A stretch of 64,000 nucleotides of DNA, from the NCBI GenBank assembly GCA_011525785.1, contig WYBT01000039.1, forward strand, positions 62,001 through 126,000, given 5' to 3'. Position numbers and translations under genes: made by a program. The notes under the pieces were generated by a model. That model saw only the letters and a program-made list of their open reading frames with translations, was not told where the DNA came from and searched no databases. Below, piece after piece: positions 20,606-32,241 of the stretch. The first letter of the stretch is position 1; each line of letters starts with the position of its first letter. This DNA comes from Planctomycetaceae bacterium (GTDB lineage: Bacteria > Planctomycetota > UBA1135 > GCA-002686595).

Positions 20606-23524
20606 ATGAGACCTTTCGAGACGAGCCTTCGAACCGCCTGCACGCTGCTGGTCGCCGGTGTTGCCACCGCCCAACACGCGCAGGTGAGCGCCGTGGCGAT
20701 CAACCCGACCAACCCCAACGAAGTGTGGGTCTGCAACCGCGACAACGACTCGGTTTCGGTCGTCGACGTGGCCGCAGGCGTCACGACGCACGAGATCGAC
20801 GTGGGCGTGCGCCCGCGCTCGCTGGCCTTCAACGCCGACGGCTCGCGCGTGTTCGTCGCCAACCAGCGCGGCAACGTGCCGGTCACGGTCAACATGGCGA
20901 CGGGCTTCACCGGCTCGGAGATCCGCGGCTCGGTCAGCGTGATCGACACGGCCAGCAAGTCGGTCGCCACCACGCTCACGCAGGTCGGCGTGGAGCCCTA
21001 CGGCGTGGCGCTCGCGCCGAACGGCAAGTACTTCGCGGTCACGAGCTTCCGCACCGGCGCGGTCAAGCTGTTCAACGCCTCGACGCTCGCGCTGGCGGCC
21101 GAGCACGTCTACCTGTCGAACCTCAACTTCATCCCGCCGCCCTTCACGGCCCGCGACGTCGACCAGAACCGCGATGGCATCGCCGACCTCGGCGAGCCGC
21201 GCGGCTTCGCGATCCGCGCCGACAGCTCGCGCATCTTCGTCACGCACAACCGCTCGTCCTACATCTCGGTGCTCGACGTGGCGCTCGACGGCGCGGGGCT
21301 CCCGACGGGCACGACGCTGGTCGCGAAGATCGACCTCAACACCTACCCCTTCGACCCGATCTACAACCCGGTCGCGGTGCAGGCGATCGCGAGCCAGGGC
21401 CTGCCGCGCTTCATGGAAGACATCGCGCTGTCGCCCGACGGCTCGCGCGCGCTCACGCCGCACGTCCTGCACAACATCAACCACGATGTGAACATGACGC
21501 TGCCGGCCTGGGTGCCCGGCGAGTTCGCCAATCGCGTCTACCCGGCGCTGAGCGTGATCGACGCGGTGAACAACAGCTTCAACGCGCCCGGTGACGGCTC
21601 CAAGCGCCTGCACAACGAGCTCAACCACGCGCTCTCGCCCGCCGAGTTCGCCGCCTACGGCGCGGGCGCGACGACCGCGGTCGGACGCGCGAGCCTGGGC
21701 GGAGTCACCGCGCCGGTGCTCGGCTCGACCCTCACGCTGCGCGTCGACGGCCTGGCCCCGGGTCAGTCGGCGATCCTCTACATCGGCGCGCCGGTCAACA
21801 TCCCGCGCGGCTCGAACGGCACGCAGCTCGTCAACCCGCGCTTCGCGTACCCGGTCGCCCCCAACGGCACGGTGCAAGTGAACGTGCCCAACCGCGCGGC
21901 GCTGAACGGTCTGGTGAGCTACGCGCAAGCGCGCTTCTTCAACACCGGCGGCGTGCCGGCGCAGTTCTCCAACGGCCTCAAGATCCAGGTCGCGCGCGTC
22001 GCGCCGATCGCCAACTCCCTCGGCCACCGCGCGGGTCACCCCAGCCGCGTGGCGTTCAGCCCCGACGGCGGCAGCGTGCTGATGCTCAACCGCGGTTCGG
22101 AGGACGTGTTCCTCTACCGCGTGCAGGCGGGCACGTACAACCTCGCCGCGGTCTATCCGCCGCGCGTCGAGTTCGCCGAACGCACCGCGTTCGACACGAC
22201 CACCGGCCTGGGCGACCTGCCGCTGGGCATGGCGCTGCGCGCCGACCCCGCGACGACCAACAACGACTCGCTCGTGTACGTGATGAACGAACTCACGCGC
22301 ACGCTCAGCGTGTTGCGCGTCGACTGGAGCACCGCGGCGATCACCAAGGAGCGCGACCAGATCCCGACGCTGCTCGGTCCCGACTCGTACACGCTGCCCG
22401 AGCGCATTGGTGACGAGCTGTTCGAGGACGCCTCGCGCGCGCAGACCACCGGCGGTCGCGGCACGGTCGGCGAGTTCAACAACTCCTGCGGCTCGTGCCA
22501 CTTCGAGGGCGGTGAAGACGGCAACGTCTGGCAGCGCCCCGCCGGCCCGCGCAGCACGATGCCGATGTACGGCGGAACGCTGGGCACCGGTCTGATCCTG
22601 TGGAAGGGCGTGCGCCTCAACAACGGCGAGACCGGTCCGATGTTCGGCGGCGAGAACGGCGGCCACGGCCTCTTCAGCGACGCCGAGCAAGACGGCCTGA
22701 TCGCCATGCACAACAAGCTGCCGGTGCCGCTCAATCCGCACCTGGATCCGGTGACGGGGCAGCTCACGCCGCTGGCGTCCTTCGGTCGCGACCTGTTCTT
22801 CGGACTCAACGACACCGGCCTCAACCCGCTGCTGCGGCGCGCCGGCTGTGCGGACTGCCACCCGTTGGCCGACTCCAACACGGGCGCGCTGCGCGGCTTC
22901 ACCGCCGACTTCATCAACCCGATGCTGTCGTCGGGCGAGAACCTGGAGTCCCTCGACCCGACCTGCTTCGCGTTGCAAGGGAACGTCGTGGGCCTCCAGG
23001 TCCGCAACGTGAACAGCGGGGTGAACGTCGACTTCAACAACAACGGAGTCGCCGACCCCGACCGCAACAGCGACGGCTACATCGACGTCGAGACCTACGT
23101 TCCGCTCAACACGGACAAGGCCGATCCGTTCACCCGCGACGACCCCAACAGCTACCGCTGCCCGAGCGATCCGCAGGATCCTCAAAGCGCGCTGAAGGTG
23201 TTCCAGCGCGACATGCGCTCGTTCTCGATCCCCACCAAGCTGGGCGTGTTCTCCACCGGGCCGTACTTCCACGACCACGTGGCGATCTCGCTGCGCACGA
23301 TCCTCGACCCCGAGGCCCAGGCCATCAGCCCGGTCTACGGCTCGCCGGCCTACCCCGGTGAACCGGCCTACCCCGGCATGCTCAAGTTCTTCAACGAGTT
23401 CCACGACGTGCGCGGCCACGAGCAATTCGCTCCGGGCGCGTCGAAGGTGCAAGTCAACTTGATCAGCGGCCCGAACGTGAACAGCGACATCGAAGCGCTG
23501 CTCGCCTTCATCGAGTCGATCTGA
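20606..23524 (+). CDS. Secreted YVTN beta-propeller / c-type cytochrome fusion
   Basis: 972-aa exported protein. A Sec signal (about residues 1-23, cleaved after VATAQ) is followed by beta-propeller repeats of YVTN/SMP-30 style ('VWVCNRDNDSVSVVDV', 'FVANQRGN', 'VSVIDTASKSV', 'LALSPDGSR'). The C-terminal third carries two haem c attachment motifs: CGSCH at about residue 628 and CADCH at about 748. A later stretch, 'STGPYFHDHVAISLRTILDP', resembles the distal part of di-haem MauG/cytochrome-c-peroxidase-like proteins. Likely periplasmic electron transfer or oxidation of an unknown substrate. Propeller-cytochrome fusions are common in Planctomycetota. Monocistronic, with a strong terminator after it. 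Confidence 0.85.
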   Translation: MRPFETSLRTACTLLVAGVATAQHAQVSAVAINPTNPNEVWVCNRDNDSVSVVDVAAGVTTHEIDVGVRPRSLAFNADGSRVFVANQRGNVPVTVNMATGFTGSEIRGSVSVIDTASKSVATTLTQVGVEPYGVALAPNGKYFAVTSFRTGAVKLFNASTLALAAEHVYLSNLNFIPPPFTARDVDQNRDGIADLGEPRGFAIRADSSRIFVTHNRSSYISVLDVALDGAGLPTGTTLVAKIDLNTYPFDPIYNPVAVQAIASQGLPRFMEDIALSPDGSRALTPHVLHNINHDVNMTLPAWVPGEFANRVYPALSVIDAVNNSFNAPGDGSKRLHNELNHALSPAEFAAYGAGATTAVGRASLGGVTAPVLGSTLTLRVDGLAPGQSAILYIGAPVNIPRGSNGTQLVNPRFAYPVAPNGTVQVNVPNRAALNGLVSYAQARFFNTGGVPAQFSNGLKIQVARVAPIANSLGHRAGHPSRVAFSPDGGSVLMLNRGSEDVFLYRVQAGTYNLAAVYPPRVEFAERTAFDTTTGLGDLPLGMALRADPATTNNDSLVYVMNELTRTLSVLRVDWSTAAITKERDQIPTLLGPDSYTLPERIGDELFEDASRAQTTGGRGTVGEFNNSCGSCHFEGGEDGNVWQRPAGPRSTMPMYGGTLGTGLILWKGVRLNNGETGPMFGGENGGHGLFSDAEQDGLIAMHNKLPVPLNPHLDPVTGQLTPLASFGRDLFFGLNDTGLNPLLRRAGCADCHPLADSNTGALRGFTADFINPMLSSGENLESLDPTCFALQGNVVGLQVRNVNSGVNVDFNNNGVADPDRNSDGYIDVETYVPLNTDKADPFTRDDPNSYRCPSDPQDPQSALKVFQRDMRSFSIPTKLGVFSTGPYFHDHVAISLRTILDPEAQAISPVYGSPAYPGEPAYPGMLKFFNEFHDVRGHEQFAPGASKVQVNLISGPNVNSDIEALLAFIESI

Positions 23525-23543
23525 TTCGTCGGTCGTTCGTCCT

Positions 23544-23588
23544 GCGGGCCGGTCCGAGCTGAGCGCTCGGGCCGGCCCGCTTCATTTG
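23544..23588 (+). terminator. Rho-independent terminator
   Basis: A 16-bp stem with one G-U pair, GCGGGCCGGTCCGAGC (23544-23559) with GCTCGGGCCGGCCCGC (23565-23580), loop TGAGC, then TTCATTT. It ends the propeller-cytochrome gene. Confidence 0.85.
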
Positions 23589-23645
23589 GCGAGCCGCGGC
23601 CGACATGCTGACCGGCCGACGAGGCCAGCGGCAAGACGTCGAGTG

Positions 23646-25364
23646 ATGGCGATGAGTCGAAAGAACAAGTGGCTCGCGGCGACCGTGGGCGCGGGCGTCG
23701 TCATCGGCGTACTGGTGCTGCTCCTGCTCGATCGTGACTCGAGCGTCGCGGGCAGCGGCGAGCCGCGAGCGACTTCCGAGGCCTCGACTCGCGCTGAGAG
23801 TTCGTCGATCGACTCGCGCGTCGTCGTCGACGAGTCCGCCGAGCGCGTCGACGCGGCGCGGGCGGCGATCACGGTCCGCGTGATCGATCGAGCTTCGGCG
23901 CCAGTGCCTCACGCGGAGATCCTGCGAGCGCGAGGCGAGAGCGTCACCGCTCTGGTCCGTTGTGACAGCGCGGGCCTGGCGCAGCTCGCGGCGCCGCCAG
24001 CCTGGGGAGATGAGTCGCTGATCGTCACGGCCGAGGGCTTCTGCCCGCTCGAAGTCAGCGAGCTTCGCCAAGCTCACGCCAATGAACTCACGTTCGTCCT
24101 CGAGCGCGGCGCGACGCTCACCGGAGTCTTGACTGCGCCCGACGGAACGTCGGCGCCAGAAGGTGTTCATGTGCTGGCGTGGGATTCGCGGAACAGCACG
24201 GGCGGCGCGCTCGAGGCGCGGCGGACGCTGCGCGGCGACCCGCGAGCCACCGCGTCGATGACGAACTCGCGCGGAGAATTCGCTATTGGCGGACTCGACG
24301 CTGCGCGGAGCTACTACCTCGCCGCGGGCGGCGATGGGTGGGTGCTCCCCCTCGATGCAGGACCGTTCGAGCCCGGCGCGCCTTCGATTGCGCTCGCACT
24401 CCGCCACGCAGTCGGTGCGCGACTCGAGTTCGAACGCGAGGACGGCGGGCCGGTGCGATTGCCGGACTCGGCGAGGTCTGCGGTGCGCTGGCGCGCTGGG
24501 GGCGCCCCGGGGCTGGAGCCACTGCTCGCAACCCTTCCCGGCGCGATCCTCGCCGGCTGCGAACGCAACCTCCCCGAGTACGCCGGCTTCTCCCTGATGT
24601 TCCTGTTCCACGCGGGCTCGGCGCTCGAGGAACACACGGCGACGAGCGCCAACGTGAGCATTCCGGGCTTCGAGCCGCGCGACGCGCCGTTCGCGCTGCG
24701 CGCGCTCCAGCTCGGAATGGCGCGCGTGCCGGTGACTCTGACTGCGACCTCGCCCGGCTTTGCCCCGCTGCGCGTCGAGTTCCACGCCGACGGCGCGCCG
24801 CCGCGCGAAGAGTTCACGCCAGAGGGCGCGCTCGTGCTCACGCGCGCGCCAGGGCGTTCCGAGCGCTACGCCCTCGTCGCGGGCCTCGCACAGCAGACCC
24901 TCGAAGTTCCAATGGGCGCCTTCAAAGCGCGCTTCGTGTCCCAGGACGGCGGCTTCGTGCATCCCGCGCCCGAGGCGCCCGGGCTCGAGTTCGACCTCAC
25001 GGAGAGCGGTGCGTCGATCGCGATTCCCGTGGCGTCGCTCGGCGCGATCGCGTTCGAGCTGAGCGCCACGGCTCAGGGCTCCGACACAGCTCCGATCCGC
25101 ATCGAGCTCTCGCGCGGCGACCCGCAAGTCACGCAGGAAGAAGTCGTCATCAAAGGCCGCGTGTTCCCCGCCGGCTCGACCATGAAGCGCGCTGGCGAGT
25201 TGCACTACCTCGGATCGAAGGGCGGAGTCGTCACAGGCCTGGCGCCGGGCATTTACTCCGTGAGCGTTCCGAGCGAAATGCCGTTCCAGCTCGCATCGCA
25301 CGTCGACGGACGCATCGAAGTGCGCACGAACGAAGTGACGAAAGTCACGCTGCGCGAGAAGTGA
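23646..25364 (+). CDS. Membrane-anchored carboxypeptidase-regulatory-like protein
   Basis: About 572-aa protein with an N-terminal uncleaved membrane anchor ('WLAATVGAGVVIGVLVLLLL', residues about 10-30), then a Ser/Glu linker and several beta-sandwich segments. The first, 'ITVRVIDRASAPVPHAEILRARG', and 'GVLTAPDGTSAPEGVHVLAWD' look like carboxypeptidase D regulatory-like domains. No enzyme motif is visible. Two in-frame ATGs (23646, 23652) are possible starts; neither has a good ribosome-binding site. Same architecture as the interrupted gene at 9659-11599, so the two may be distant paralogues. It converges on rpiA. Confidence 0.75.
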   Translation: MAMSRKNKWLAATVGAGVVIGVLVLLLLDRDSSVAGSGEPRATSEASTRAESSSIDSRVVVDESAERVDAARAAITVRVIDRASAPVPHAEILRARGESVTALVRCDSAGLAQLAAPPAWGDESLIVTAEGFCPLEVSELRQAHANELTFVLERGATLTGVLTAPDGTSAPEGVHVLAWDSRNSTGGALEARRTLRGDPRATASMTNSRGEFAIGGLDAARSYYLAAGGDGWVLPLDAGPFEPGAPSIALALRHAVGARLEFEREDGGPVRLPDSARSAVRWRAGGAPGLEPLLATLPGAILAGCERNLPEYAGFSLMFLFHAGSALEEHTATSANVSIPGFEPRDAPFALRALQLGMARVPVTLTATSPGFAPLRVEFHADGAPPREEFTPEGALVLTRAPGRSERYALVAGLAQQTLEVPMGAFKARFVSQDGGFVHPAPEAPGLEFDLTESGASIAIPVASLGAIAFELSATAQGSDTAPIRIELSRGDPQVTQEEVVIKGRVFPAGSTMKRAGELHYLGSKGGVVTGLAPGIYSVSVPSEMPFQLASHVDGRIEVRTNEVTKVTLREK

Positions 25365-25391
25365 AGCGCTCGACGCGCGCGGCAAGCAGCT

Positions 25392-26084
25392 TCAGTGCCG
25401 TTCGCGCACCTCGGCGCGGCCGTCGGGGTGGCCGATCACGAGCACGTGCGCGAGGCCGATGAACAAGCCGCTCTCGACCACGCCGGGGATGGCGTCGAGC
25501 TCGAGCTCGAGCGCGCGCGCGTCCGCGATCCCGGAGGGGAAACGGCAGTCGAGAATCTCGTTGCCGTTGTCGGTGCGGTAGTCGCCGCCGTCCTTCGAGC
25601 GCCGCAGGATCGGCTCGCAGCCGAGTCTCGCGATGCGCCGCGCGACGAGCGCGCGCGCGAAGGGAACCACCTCGACCGGCAGCTTGAAGGTCGTGCCCAG
25701 GCGCTCGACGACCTTGTCGGGGCCGACCACGATCGCCTCGCGGCGCGAGATCGAGGCCACGACCTTCTCGCGCAGCAGCGCGCCGCCGCCGCCCTTGACC
25801 ATGTCGAAGCGCCCGTCGATCTCGTCGGCGCCGTCGATGGTCAGGTCGATCGTGTCGACCTCGTCGAGCGTCGCGAGCGGGATGCCCAGCTCGCGCGCCT
25901 TGCGCTCGGTGTCGATCGAGGTCGGCACGCCGCGCACGCGCAGGCCCTCGGCGCGGATGCGCTCGCCCAGCCGCACGAGCGTGTGGAACACGGTCGAGCC
26001 CGTGCCCAGCCCGAGCGTCATGCCGTCCTGAACCAACTCCGCCGCACGCCGGCCCGCCACCGCCTTGGGATCGAAAGTGCTCAT
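25392..26084 (-). CDS. rpiA: Ribose-5-phosphate isomerase A
   Basis: 230-aa cytoplasmic enzyme interconverting ribose-5-phosphate and ribulose-5-phosphate in the pentose phosphate pathway. Family motifs are complete: 'LGLGTGSTVFHTL' (phosphate binding), 'DLTIDGADEIDG' (catalytic Asp region), 'VKGGGGALLREKV' (catalytic Glu/Lys loop), and 'DNGNEILDCRFPSG' near the C-terminus. Length equals E. coli RpiA (219 aa) within a few residues. The start is ATG 26084; the frame is open upstream but non-conserved there. Confidence 0.95.
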   Translation of the reverse strand: MSTFDPKAVAGRRAAELVQDGMTLGLGTGSTVFHTLVRLGERIRAEGLRVRGVPTSIDTERKARELGIPLATLDEVDTIDLTIDGADEIDGRFDMVKGGGGALLREKVVASISRREAIVVGPDKVVERLGTTFKLPVEVVPFARALVARRIARLGCEPILRRSKDGGDYRTDNGNEILDCRFPSGIADARALELELDAIPGVVESGLFIGLAHVLVIGHPDGRAEVRERH

Positions 26085-26382
26085 CGCCGCCGACGGTAGG
26101 ACCGATCGATGCTCCGGGTCAACGACTGCGGCACTGTCGTGCGCATCAACCTCTCTCCGAGCCTGCGGGCGCCGCGCAGCGGCTGCGGCGCAGCTTCTGT
26201 CGATCGGCTCGGGTGCTGCGCCTTGTGCGAGACCTGAAGGTCGCCACGCGCGCGCCCACCCGACGACTTCCTCAGGTGGAAGTTGTCCGCGTCGAGCTCC
26301 CAACAAACAGCCAAGCGCGGATTCGTTCTGCTGGGCCATCGGCCGTACGCTCCACGCAGGCCCTCGTCAGGAGTCCGACTCG

Positions 26383-27615
26383 ATGAACATCATGCTGCTC
26401 GTGGTCTCTGCGCTGGTTGTGCTCGGCAGCGGTGCGTTCGCGCGCCAAGAAGCCAAGGGCGGCCGCGACGCCAAGCCTCTCAAGGTGTTCATTCTCGCGG
26501 GGCAGTCGAACATGCAAGGCCACGCGCACGTGCGGACCTTCGACTCGCTCGCCGAGGATCGCAAGACGGCGCCGCTGCTCGCTCGCATGCGCGATGCCGA
26601 GGGCGCGCCGCGTGTGTGCGAGCACGTGTGGATTTCGTCGGTCGGCTGCCTCGGCGACGCGTACTCGGATCTGCAAGAAGCGACCGGCCGACTGACGGTC
26701 GGCTTCGGTGCGCCCGAGGACAAGATCGGGCCCGAGTTCACCTTCGGACTCACGATGGAGCGGTTGCTGGGCGAGCCGATCCTGATCATCAAGACCGCCT
26801 GGGGTGGACGCAGTCTGCACACCGATTTCCGCCCGCCGAGCGCCGGGCCGTACGCATGGAGCGAGTACGAGCTCGAGCGCTGCAAGGAGCGCGGCGACGA
26901 CCTCGCCAAGCTGCGCGCCGAGAAGCTCGAAGCCACGGGCGTGTACTACCGCGAGATGGTCAAGCACGTGAAGTTCGTGCTCGCGGACATCAAGCGCGTC
27001 GTGCCCGACTACGACCCGCAGCAGGGGTTCGAACTGGCCGGGTTCGTGTGGTTCCAGGGCTTCAACGATCTCGTCTCGGACTGGACCTACGACAAGCACA
27101 TGTCGCCGGGCGGCTACGACCTGTACGCGGAACTGCTCGCCCACCTCATTCGCGACATTCGCAAAGACCTCGCGGCGCCGAAGCTGCCGGTCGTCATCGG
27201 CGTGATGGGCATCGGCGGACTGAAAGAGGACAAGCTCGCGCCGCAGATGCACTTTCGACAGGCGCAGATCGCGCCCACGCGCCAGCCTGAGTTCCGCGGC
27301 AACGTGGTCGCCGTCGAGACCGCCGCTTTCTGGGACGACGAGTTGGACGCGCTGCAGCAGCGCTTGGAGCGCGTCCATGACGAGTTCGATCGCGAGGCCG
27401 AACGACATCCCAAGTGGACCGACGAGGAGCGGGACGCGCAGCGCGCGAAGGCAGTCGCGAAGGAGTTCTCGCGAGCCGAGTTGAAGCGCCTCGAAGGCGT
27501 TTCGAACGGCGGTTACCACTACCTGGGCGCCGCGAAGATCATCGCGCCGATCGGCGAGGCCTTCGCGGAAGCGCTGGTCGCGCTGCGCGGCGAGAAGCGA
27601 CCGAACGCGAAGTAG
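26383..27615 (+). CDS. Secreted SGNH / sialate O-acetylesterase-family protein
   Basis: 410-aa exported hydrolase. AGGAG precedes ATG 26383 by about 9 nt; the signal peptide is 'MNIMLLVVSALVVLGSGAFA'. The SASA (DUF303) family pattern is visible: block I 'VFILAGQSNMQGH' with the nucleophile Ser, block III 'AGFVWFQGFNDL' with oxyanion Asn, and the C-terminal His in 'NGGYHYLGAAK'. It is expected to remove acetyl groups from carbohydrates outside the cytoplasm. Similar genes are abundant in polysaccharide-degrading planctomycetes. No glycoside hydrolase or sulfatase neighbour is present here, so the substrate is open. It converges on the kinase gene with 34 bp between stops. Confidence 0.85.
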   Translation: MNIMLLVVSALVVLGSGAFARQEAKGGRDAKPLKVFILAGQSNMQGHAHVRTFDSLAEDRKTAPLLARMRDAEGAPRVCEHVWISSVGCLGDAYSDLQEATGRLTVGFGAPEDKIGPEFTFGLTMERLLGEPILIIKTAWGGRSLHTDFRPPSAGPYAWSEYELERCKERGDDLAKLRAEKLEATGVYYREMVKHVKFVLADIKRVVPDYDPQQGFELAGFVWFQGFNDLVSDWTYDKHMSPGGYDLYAELLAHLIRDIRKDLAAPKLPVVIGVMGIGGLKEDKLAPQMHFRQAQIAPTRQPEFRGNVVAVETAAFWDDELDALQQRLERVHDEFDREAERHPKWTDEERDAQRAKAVAKEFSRAELKRLEGVSNGGYHYLGAAKIIAPIGEAFAEALVALRGEKRPNAK

Positions 27616-27649
27616 CCCGGTGCGAGCGACGATCGCGCGCTCGCCAACG

Positions 27650-30073
<2,424 letters not shown>

Positions 30074-30280
30074 CGCTGTGTCCGTGCGCTGGGGCACGCG
30101 CGGTCGAGGCTGCGCTGCGCCCCTGGTGGCAGCAGGTATGGAGCCTGGCCCCGCTCGTCCGGGCGGCAGATCGCTAGTCCGTACACTGGCCGATGGCGAA
30201 GAGACCGAGTCGCTCAATCAGGCGCTTTCCAAGATGCTCCAACGTCGCTCCATCGAACGATCCACGTCGCAGGACTTCAC

Positions 30281-30820
30281 ATGCCGCGCCTGACCCAGGC
30301 CGCGATACGCAGCGCGCGCGCCGACAGCGATCTGCTCAAGCTGCTGTTCGCGCAACTCAACGACTCCGCGCCGCCGTCGCTGCACGAGGACCTCGACCAG
30401 TTCGTGGAGGCGGTGCAGCGCCTGCCGGTGGGGCTGCGAGCGATGGCGTCCACGTTCCAGCTCGACGTCAGCATGGCGCTCGACGATCTGGGCTGGCACT
30501 TCGGCAACTGGTTCCACGAGGGCTACAACGAAGAGACGAGCCGCGGGCTGAAGGAGCTCGAGGCCCACGAGGTCGCAGAGGTCTTCGATCAGGCCTACGC
30601 GATTGCGCTCCAGCACTGGGATGAACTCGACCGCGCGCTGGACGGCGAGCTCGAGGAGTTCGTCGAGTGGTACCGCAACTCGCGCTTGCTCCGCGAGCTC
30701 GAGCCCCTCAACGAGCGCATGTGGGAGATCCTCAAGAGCGAGGAGCCCGGCGCGGAGCCTGGCATCTTCCGCTACTGGGTCGCGTACGCGCGCAAGCACC
30801 CCGAGCGCGTCGCACCATGA
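30281..30820 (+). CDS. Hypothetical cytoplasmic helical protein
   Basis: 179-aa acidic, Leu/Glu-rich protein with no signal peptide or membrane segment. Predicted mostly helical ('LDDLGWHFGNWFHEGYNEET', 'WDELDRALDGELEEFVEWYR'). The pattern 'DLGWHFGNWFHEG..EET..GLKELEAHEVAEVFDQA' faintly resembles DUF4375/DMP19 proteins, but I would not assign it. Start at ATG 30281. Divergent from the histidine kinase with about 200 bp between. Function unknown. Confidence 0.7.
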   Translation: MPRLTQAAIRSARADSDLLKLLFAQLNDSAPPSLHEDLDQFVEAVQRLPVGLRAMASTFQLDVSMALDDLGWHFGNWFHEGYNEETSRGLKELEAHEVAEVFDQAYAIALQHWDELDRALDGELEEFVEWYRNSRLLRELEPLNERMWEILKSEEPGAEPGIFRYWVAYARKHPERVAP

Positions 30821-30879
30821 ACTCGCGTTGATGCGCCGTCGACGTGTGCACGTCGGATGCCGAATCCGTAGCTGCCGAG

Positions 30880-31875
30880 CTACTTCTCTCGCAGCGCTGC
30901 GACGTGCATGCACTCGGCGCAGTCGAGGCCGGCGACGAGCGGCGACCACACGGACTCGAAGAGCTTCTCGTAGCGGTCGATGTGGTCCCCCACGGCGCCC
31001 ATGCGGAACTCCAGCGTGGAGTCTTCGGTGTGCAGCGTGAGTTCGCGTTCCCAGCGGCCTTCGACGAGGTCGCCGAACGCCCCGACGACGCCGAACTTCG
31101 CGAGCTCGTCGGGCGCGTAGTCCAAACGCCAGAGCAACTGCGCTTCGAGCAGGATCTCGCGCGAGGACTCGGAGCCGGCCGCCGCGAGCTTCAACGTGCC
31201 CGTGCGATCTCCGCGCAGCACCAGCTCCCACGGAGTTCCGCTCCCGCCGGTGAGTGCGGCCGCGCGAATCCAGGGTTGCTTCTGCGCGAGTCGGATCTCC
31301 TCCACGGCGGCTGCGAGCCACGCGAGGTCGAGTGAGACGATGAACGAGTACTCGGACTCCGGACCCGGCTCGATGGGCGCTCCCTTGGGCAGTCGCACAT
31401 CGCCGTTCCAAACGGTGGCCAGCTCGCGGCCGGCGACGGCGCGCAGCGCCATCTGCCCGCGGCCGGAGTGCGTGACGTAGTGCAGCGGGCGCGAGCCGAA
31501 GCGCTCGGCGTAGCCCTGCGCGCGTTGGCTGAGCGCTCGCGCCTTGCTTTCGCGCGTGAAGAAGAACAGCGCGCGCTCGCCGAGCTCGGCCCCGGTGATG
31601 TCGCAGGTCCATGTGCCCTGATTCACGAACACCAACGGCTCCGACGACGGCTCGCCCTTCAACCACCTCTCGGGCTGCGCGAGACCCAACTTCACGCTGC
31701 GGCGGAGCCCCATGAGTCCGGGTTCCGGTTCGCCAGACAGCGGCAGCTCCACGTTCTCGATCACGCGCGCAACGACGATCGCATCCGCGTCGCGCACCAT
31801 GTCGGCCAGCGTGAGCGAGCGAACCTTGGCGGGCACGGCAGCGCTCGAGAGCGCAAGCGCGAATTCCGTGAGCAT
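30880..31875 (-). CDS. Hypothetical secreted protein
   Basis: 331-aa protein with a weak N-terminal signal ('MLTEFALALSSAAVPA'). The following 'VRSLTLADMVRDADAIVVARV' is typical of secreted proteins in which a beta-barrel-like domain follows. A CxxC ('DCAECMHVAAL') sits at the very C-terminus. Beta-rich by composition; no known enzymatic motif. Monocistronic and convergent to the preceding hypothetical gene. Function unknown. Confidence 0.7.
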   Translation of the reverse strand: MLTEFALALSSAAVPAKVRSLTLADMVRDADAIVVARVIENVELPLSGEPEPGLMGLRRSVKLGLAQPERWLKGEPSSEPLVFVNQGTWTCDITGAELGERALFFFTRESKARALSQRAQGYAERFGSRPLHYVTHSGRGQMALRAVAGRELATVWNGDVRLPKGAPIEPGPESEYSFIVSLDLAWLAAAVEEIRLAQKQPWIRAAALTGGSGTPWELVLRGDRTGTLKLAAAGSESSREILLEAQLLWRLDYAPDELAKFGVVGAFGDLVEGRWERELTLHTEDSTLEFRMGAVGDHIDRYEKLFESVWSPLVAGLDCAECMHVAALREK

Positions 31876-32241
31876 GGTGATCGGGAGTAGCGCTGTGCGC
31901 GCCAGATGTAACGACCAACGTCTCGCAGCCCCGGAAGTTCAAGGCCGTTCGCTCACCTGAGCAGCGCATCGCGCGCGCGCGACCGAAGTGCTCGAGCAAG
32001 ATCCTGCGCCACGGCCTGCTTGCGCCACCCAAGCTCCGTCGCGCCGCGGAACTACGCAGTAGGACGGCGGAAAGCGCTGACTCCGCGGCATTTCGGCCGC
32101 TCTCGCGCGGTCCTAGTGTCAGGCGGCGCCGTTCGAGACCGACGATCGCGAGCAACGCGACCTGCGAGCTGCGGGCAGGTCAACGACCTCGCAGTACGAG
32201 CTGTTGCTGCGACATCGGCCCGACGCGCTGGAGGTCGTCCC
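31876..32241. other. Intergenic region, no gene seen
   Basis: 366 bp between divergent genes. GGAGG at 32230-32234 is the ribosome-binding site of the next gene. I see no other clear signal and no credible coding frame. Confidence 0.6.

Noticed and set aside
20351-23452. A 1033-codon open frame on the minus strand
   Set aside because: It is antisense to the propeller-cytochrome gene, with low-complexity Arg/Val composition and no start signals.
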